Source of the DNA: Bacteroidota bacterium
GTDB lineage: Bacteria; Bacteroidota; Bacteroidia; B-17B0; Aurantibacillaceae
NCBI GenBank assembly: GCA_025360565.1
Contig: JANYBY010000236.1
Coordinates: forward strand, 1-17,432
Length of the DNA: 17,432 nt
Direction of reading: 5' to 3'
Part shown: positions 14,179 through 17,432 of the stretch, piece after piece
Layout of the letters: every line of letters starts with the position of its first letter
Position numbering within the stretch: position 1 is the stretch's first letter
Notes under the pieces: model-generated
Told to the model about the DNA's origin: nothing
Database searches by the model: none
The model's input: only the letters and a program-made list of their open reading frames with translations
Translations under genes and position numbers: made by a program

Positions 14179-15687
14179 ATGAACGGCGAAGATAAATTTA
14201 AAAAGTCTCTTGATGATCTGATTGGACAAAAGGAATTTCCTTTTACCGAAACCGCGTGGGAAGACACCAGGGATTTTATTGACGCAGCACGTGGCGGTAA
14301 AAAAGCCAAACCCTTTATTTATATTATTGCAGCATTGCTTTTATTGATGAGTGGTATTGCAGGATTTTATTTTTTAAATCAAACGCCTTCTTCAAAAATA
14401 ATTTCAGAAAACAAAACGGCTGAACAAGTTGCTGTGAAGCAAGTTGAAAAAAGCACTGAAGCGAATACTGCGTCAGACGAAAAACAAACCGAGGTAAATG
14501 AAAAAACGACTTTAAATAATACCAACTTTAAAACTCCGGTGACTGTAAAAGAAGAGAATACAGCTTCGGCCACAAGCGAATTAGCGAAAACAGAAATTAC
14601 CGAAGCAAAAAAAGAGATCGCCACCGAAAGATCAACCGAGCCGGTTAAAACAAAAAACAAAAAAAGAGTGAAGACAGGAATTACAAAAATAATCATACCT
14701 GAAAAAACAGATCTGGGATTAACAAAAAATGCAAAATCAAAGACCCGGAAAGAAAAAGAGATAGTAAGGTCGGAGGAAAAAATAAAAGGAGATGATAAAC
14801 TCGCTGCAAACGATTCGATAAAAGAAAAAGCGAAAGAAAAAGTTTCGGCAGAAGAATTGAAAAAAATTGAAGCGGAAAAAATGCCGGAAACCGTTTTAAA
14901 TTCAGGGAAATCGCCGGAAAGTGATTCGGTTAAAAGTACAACTACGCAAAGCAATACGCTTGTTAATGAACCGGCCAAAGAAGTGGCTGTGATAAATACA
15001 GCAAGTGTGGCACAAATAGACACAGCAGCTCTAAACAGCATTAGCGATAGAAAATCAGAAAAGATCTATAACAATATTTTATCGGTTGAAGGAGGGATGA
15101 ATTATTTTACAGGCTGGTCAAATCCCGGCACGAAAGACGCGCGAGGCTTTACGCCTATTGTGGGCATAAATTATTCAACACTCATCATCAAAAAAGTATT
15201 TGGCACCATTGGCCTTAATTATTATTCTGTTGGCAACCTTTCTTACAGCAGCATCACTGCAAAAAACACGCATTACGGTTTGGGCGAAGAAAGTAGTGTA
15301 GCAATTATTACGCCAATAAGACTTCATTATATTGGTTTGCCGATAAAGCTGAACTATGTAATTAATAAAAATCATTCAGCAGGTATAGGCTGTAATATTG
15401 GTTATTTATTAAACGTAAGCGCGCAAACTGAAACGTATACAGAAAAAGTAACCGGCAATTCCGCGTCTGTAAAATCTAAAGCGTATGGTTATAAACAGGG
15501 AATAAGAACTCCGGACCTTCAACTATCTTTATTTTATAAACGAAGAATTTACAAAGATCTTTTTGTGAATGCCGAGTTTATGTATGGTTTAACGGATGTA
15601 AAAAACAATGCGTTTTTCAATTCGAATGTATTTGAACGAAACACAGCGATAAGGATCTCATTAATTTATAATTTCTTTAAAAAATAA
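14179..15687 (+). CDS. Putative dual-membrane-spanning anti-sigma factor with outer-membrane beta-barrel
   Basis: A 502-residue protein. The start is the ATG at 14179 (MNGEDKFKKSLDDL), 5 nt after the sigma stop; an in-frame ATG at 14098 lies inside the sigma gene and is unlikely. Residues 1-44 are a short cytoplasmic segment with the spacing F..SLDDL......PF....W....FID, common in Bacteroidota proteins encoded beside ECF sigma factors. One membrane helix is at about 45-66 (PFIYIIAALLLLMSGIAGFY). Residues 67-298 are a low-complexity linker rich in Lys, Glu, Thr and Ser, without cysteines, long enough to cross the periplasm. Residues about 299-502 alternate as beta-strands (LSVEGGMNYFTGW, FTPIVGINYSTLI, GTIGLNYYSVG, IGLPIKLNYVI, SAGIGCNIGYLLNV, DLQLSLFYKRRI, LFVNAEFMYGL), ending RISLIYNFFKK, an outer-membrane barrel-like end. 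This matches the Dma type of anti-sigma factor from Bacteroides. Topology and sigma binding are inferred. Confidence 0.85.
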   Translation: MNGEDKFKKSLDDLIGQKEFPFTETAWEDTRDFIDAARGGKKAKPFIYIIAALLLLMSGIAGFYFLNQTPSSKIISENKTAEQVAVKQVEKSTEANTASDEKQTEVNEKTTLNNTNFKTPVTVKEENTASATSELAKTEITEAKKEIATERSTEPVKTKNKKRVKTGITKIIIPEKTDLGLTKNAKSKTRKEKEIVRSEEKIKGDDKLAANDSIKEKAKEKVSAEELKKIEAEKMPETVLNSGKSPESDSVKSTTTQSNTLVNEPAKEVAVINTASVAQIDTAALNSISDRKSEKIYNNILSVEGGMNYFTGWSNPGTKDARGFTPIVGINYSTLIIKKVFGTIGLNYYSVGNLSYSSITAKNTHYGLGEESSVAIITPIRLHYIGLPIKLNYVINKNHSAGIGCNIGYLLNVSAQTETYTEKVTGNSASVKSKAYGYKQGIRTPDLQLSLFYKRRIYKDLFVNAEFMYGLTDVKNNAFFNSNVFERNTAIRISLIYNFFKK

Positions 15688-15693
15688 CCGGAA

Positions 15694-16791
15694 GTGAAAT
15701 TGGTTAAGTATTTCATATTTTTAAGCCTGCTTGTTTTTGTTTCCTGCAAAAAGAAAGAATATCCTAAAACGGTTATCGATCCAACTAAAACTTTTTATTT
15801 TAATGCCAATATTAATGGCGCTCCCATTTCTATAGCTGCCGGAGAAAACAATTATTATATGTATTCTTCTTACAAACAAGATTCAAATAATGTATATGGA
15901 TTTATTGGCGACCTGAAACAAAGCGACTGCAGTAATTGTTTAAATAGGCTAACCATAAAAATAAACGACGATGTAGCTTCCGCTTTGGGAGCCGCCGTAC
16001 ACATCAATCAATCTTTATCCGTTCGCAATTATCCGTATTTTGGACCATCGTATGCCGTAAAATTCCAATCTGTTTATAATAAAACGGCAGGGGCTTATTT
16101 GTGGAACTTTGGAGACGGATCTAGTTCTACCGCCGCCGCCCCAATACATACCTTCAGTGCTTATGGAAATTATAAGGTAAGTTTAAAAATTAGCGAGACC
16201 GGAATAAATCCTTGCGTTGGAAGTATCAGTAACGTTGAAAGGATCGGGTATCCACTTTCAAATTTTATTACTGCTGTTGCTGATTCAAATAATGTTATTC
16301 ATTTCAACGCAAACGCGCAAGGCAATGGGCCTTATTCTTATTTATGGTATTTTGGCGATGGGTCAACTTCGTCGGCCGCCAATCCATCGCACGCTTATTC
16401 CATTGTAGGAAGTTATCCGGTAGAGTTAAGAGTGATAGATAATGCTAACGATACAATTTACAGTAATTACAACGCGATAACTCAAAACGATCAGTCTTCC
16501 TGCGCTACTAATTACAGCATTACATCCATCACCACCGTTTTAAACGCGCTTGCATTATCCGCTGTTAATATTACATGGGTTGATGAGAACGGAATAATTT
16601 ACTCATCTAATAATCCTTTACAACCCTCAACAAGTTATTTTAAAGTTGTTTCTGTTGATAGTTATGATAACAATGAAAATACGGAGACTACAAAAAAGTT
16701 ACACGTTCAATTTAAATGCAGAGTATATAACGGCGTAAATTATAAAACAATTGATAACGCGGACGCTACCATTTGCGTATCGTATAAATAG
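15694..16791 (+). CDS. PKD-domain lipoprotein
   Basis: A 365-residue predicted lipoprotein. The start is GTG at 15694, 6 nt after the previous stop, giving a clean signal peptide with lipobox VFVSC (lipidated C18) followed by three lysines. Residues about 32-118 form an N-terminal domain with a CSNC pair at 79-82 that I do not recognise. Two PKD-like domains follow: about 119-172 (YLWNFGDGSSST) and about 189-260 (YLWYFGDGSTSS). A C-terminal domain of about 100 residues (261-365) has three Cys (270, 342, 361) and no clear family. Whether it faces the periplasm or the cell surface cannot be told; a strict surface-export motif after Cys18 is not evident. The spacing places it in the sigma/anti-sigma operon. 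Confidence 0.88.
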   Translation: MKLVKYFIFLSLLVFVSCKKKEYPKTVIDPTKTFYFNANINGAPISIAAGENNYYMYSSYKQDSNNVYGFIGDLKQSDCSNCLNRLTIKINDDVASALGAAVHINQSLSVRNYPYFGPSYAVKFQSVYNKTAGAYLWNFGDGSSSTAAAPIHTFSAYGNYKVSLKISETGINPCVGSISNVERIGYPLSNFITAVADSNNVIHFNANAQGNGPYSYLWYFGDGSTSSAANPSHAYSIVGSYPVELRVIDNANDTIYSNYNAITQNDQSSCATNYSITSITTVLNALALSAVNITWVDENGIIYSSNNPLQPSTSYFKVVSVDSYDNNENTETTKKLHVQFKCRVYNGVNYKTIDNADATICVSYK

Positions 16792-16792
16792 G

Positions 16793-17432
16793 ATGTTAAT
16801 GAAAAAATTAATATTTATTTGTTTAGTTTTTATCTCGGCAAAACATTTGGCGCAATGTACCGCCACAATAACGCCTATAAGCCAATCTGTAGTTTGCGCC
16901 GGAGGTACAGTAAGCTTTACCGCAGCCTCAACGGGCTCAAATAATTTAAATTACTATTGGTACAGTCCCTTAAATCCTTTCCCTGCCGGAGTTCCCATTT
17001 ACACCTCAACCGGTTTAACGAGTGTGTTTTCCGGTTCTCTTGCGCCCGGAAATTATACGGTTATCTCTAAAAATTTGGGAAATACCTGTACCGATAGCGT
17101 TTCCTTTATGGTTACATCTCTCAATCAATATCCAACTTACAGTATGAATAGTTCTACCAATTATTCTGTTGGATGCTCACCTTTAAACCAAACTACTCTT
17201 TCAATTATTAATCCTGTATCAACACAAACACCAGCTTCAACTTGCAGTTTTACTTTTTTGCCGCCGGGTTTTGGTGGCACACTTGCAGCAGGGCCTTATG
17301 GCGGAAGCACCAATACAATAACAACTTTACCCGGAACGTGGACGGTGGTTGTGCACGACAATACAAATTTTTGTAAAACAATTTTGCCGGTAATGGTTTC
17401 GCAAAATACTGTTTCGCCAAATGTTTCCATAA
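16793..17432 (+). CDS. Secreted Ig-like surface protein, 5' part only
   Basis: An open frame running off the right edge, with 211 codons visible from the ATG at 16799. An in-frame ATG at 16793, one base after the lipoprotein stop, is an alternative start. The signal peptide is MKKLIFICLVFISAKHLAQ. Residues about 20-106 are an Ig-like unit of the same style as in the large surface protein: VVCAGGTVSFTA, YYWYSP, GNYTVISKNLGNTC, with a Cys pair at 33 and 97. A second Cys-containing region follows (126, 149, 192), with FLPPGFGGTLAAGPYGGS and TWTVVVHDNTNFC. A C-terminal T9SS sorting domain would be expected but lies outside. It is the fourth gene of the sigma-factor operon by spacing. Confidence 0.85.
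   Translation, partial: MLMKKLIFICLVFISAKHLAQCTATITPISQSVVCAGGTVSFTAASTGSNNLNYYWYSPLNPFPAGVPIYTSTGLTSVFSGSLAPGNYTVISKNLGNTCTDSVSFMVTSLNQYPTYSMNSSTNYSVGCSPLNQTTLSIINPVSTQTPASTCSFTFLPPGFGGTLAAGPYGGSTNTITTLPGTWTVVVHDNTNFCKTILPVMVSQNTVSPNVSI

Noticed and set aside
14379..15041. 220-codon open frame on the minus strand, rich in Phe, Ser and Val
   Set aside because: It is antisense to the Lys/Glu/Thr-rich linker of the anti-sigma gene, whose A-rich codons rarely give stops on the reverse strand. It has no family motif, and the plus-strand gene is well supported.

Overview
The window is chromosomal DNA from a member of the Bacteroidota. Evidence: a type IX secretion (T9SS) type B C-terminal sorting domain, 'NPLP'-linked Ig-like repeats, an FoF1 operon in the order atpB-E-F-H-A, promoters of the Bacteroidota form TTG-N19-TAnnTTTG, and mostly absent Shine-Dalgarno sequences. 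The DNA is AT-rich apart from one glycine-codon-rich block. I see no tRNA, rRNA, CRISPR array, insertion sequence or prophage gene, and no gene-free stretch longer than about 235 bases.

Layout. (1) 1-3988, minus strand: ATP synthase genes atpB, atpE, atpF, atpH and a 3'-truncated atpA, read leftwards from a near-ideal promoter at 4024-4053. A terminator-like hairpin lies between atpE and atpF. (2) 4132-4539, plus: a small EVE-domain protein, divergent from atpB. (3) 4772-9083, plus: a small secreted protein of unknown function, then a 1253-residue surface protein with an ALK/LTK-like glycine-rich domain, nine Ig-like repeats, two PKD-like domains and a T9SS sorting domain. A bidirectional terminator follows. 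(4) 9181-9813, minus: a divergent thiamine-phosphate-synthase/TenI-fold protein. (5) 9908-10402, plus: a small membrane protein resembling DUF5819. (6) 10566-13542, plus: plsX and fabH (fatty acid and phospholipid initiation, overlapping by 1 nt), then a dusB-type tRNA dihydrouridine synthase that starts at a non-ATG codon. (7) 13616-17432, plus: a tight four-gene run with gaps of 1-6 nt. It holds an ECF sigma factor, a putative dual-membrane-spanning anti-sigma factor (N-terminal cytoplasmic segment, one inner-membrane helix, a charged linker of about 230 residues, C-terminal outer-membrane beta-barrel), a PKD-domain lipoprotein and the start of another Ig-like secreted protein that runs off the window.

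The most interesting system is the last. Its anti-sigma architecture could connect an outer-membrane barrel to a cytoplasmic sigma factor through a single polypeptide. It matches the Dma (dual membrane-spanning anti-sigma) type described in Bacteroides thetaiotaomicron. Here it appears to be transcribed together with two candidate surface proteins, which may be its sensory partners or its outputs. The other blocks are housekeeping genes with a few unusual details: the atpE/atpF hairpin, the dusB start, and the ThiE-like protein with altered active-site motifs.
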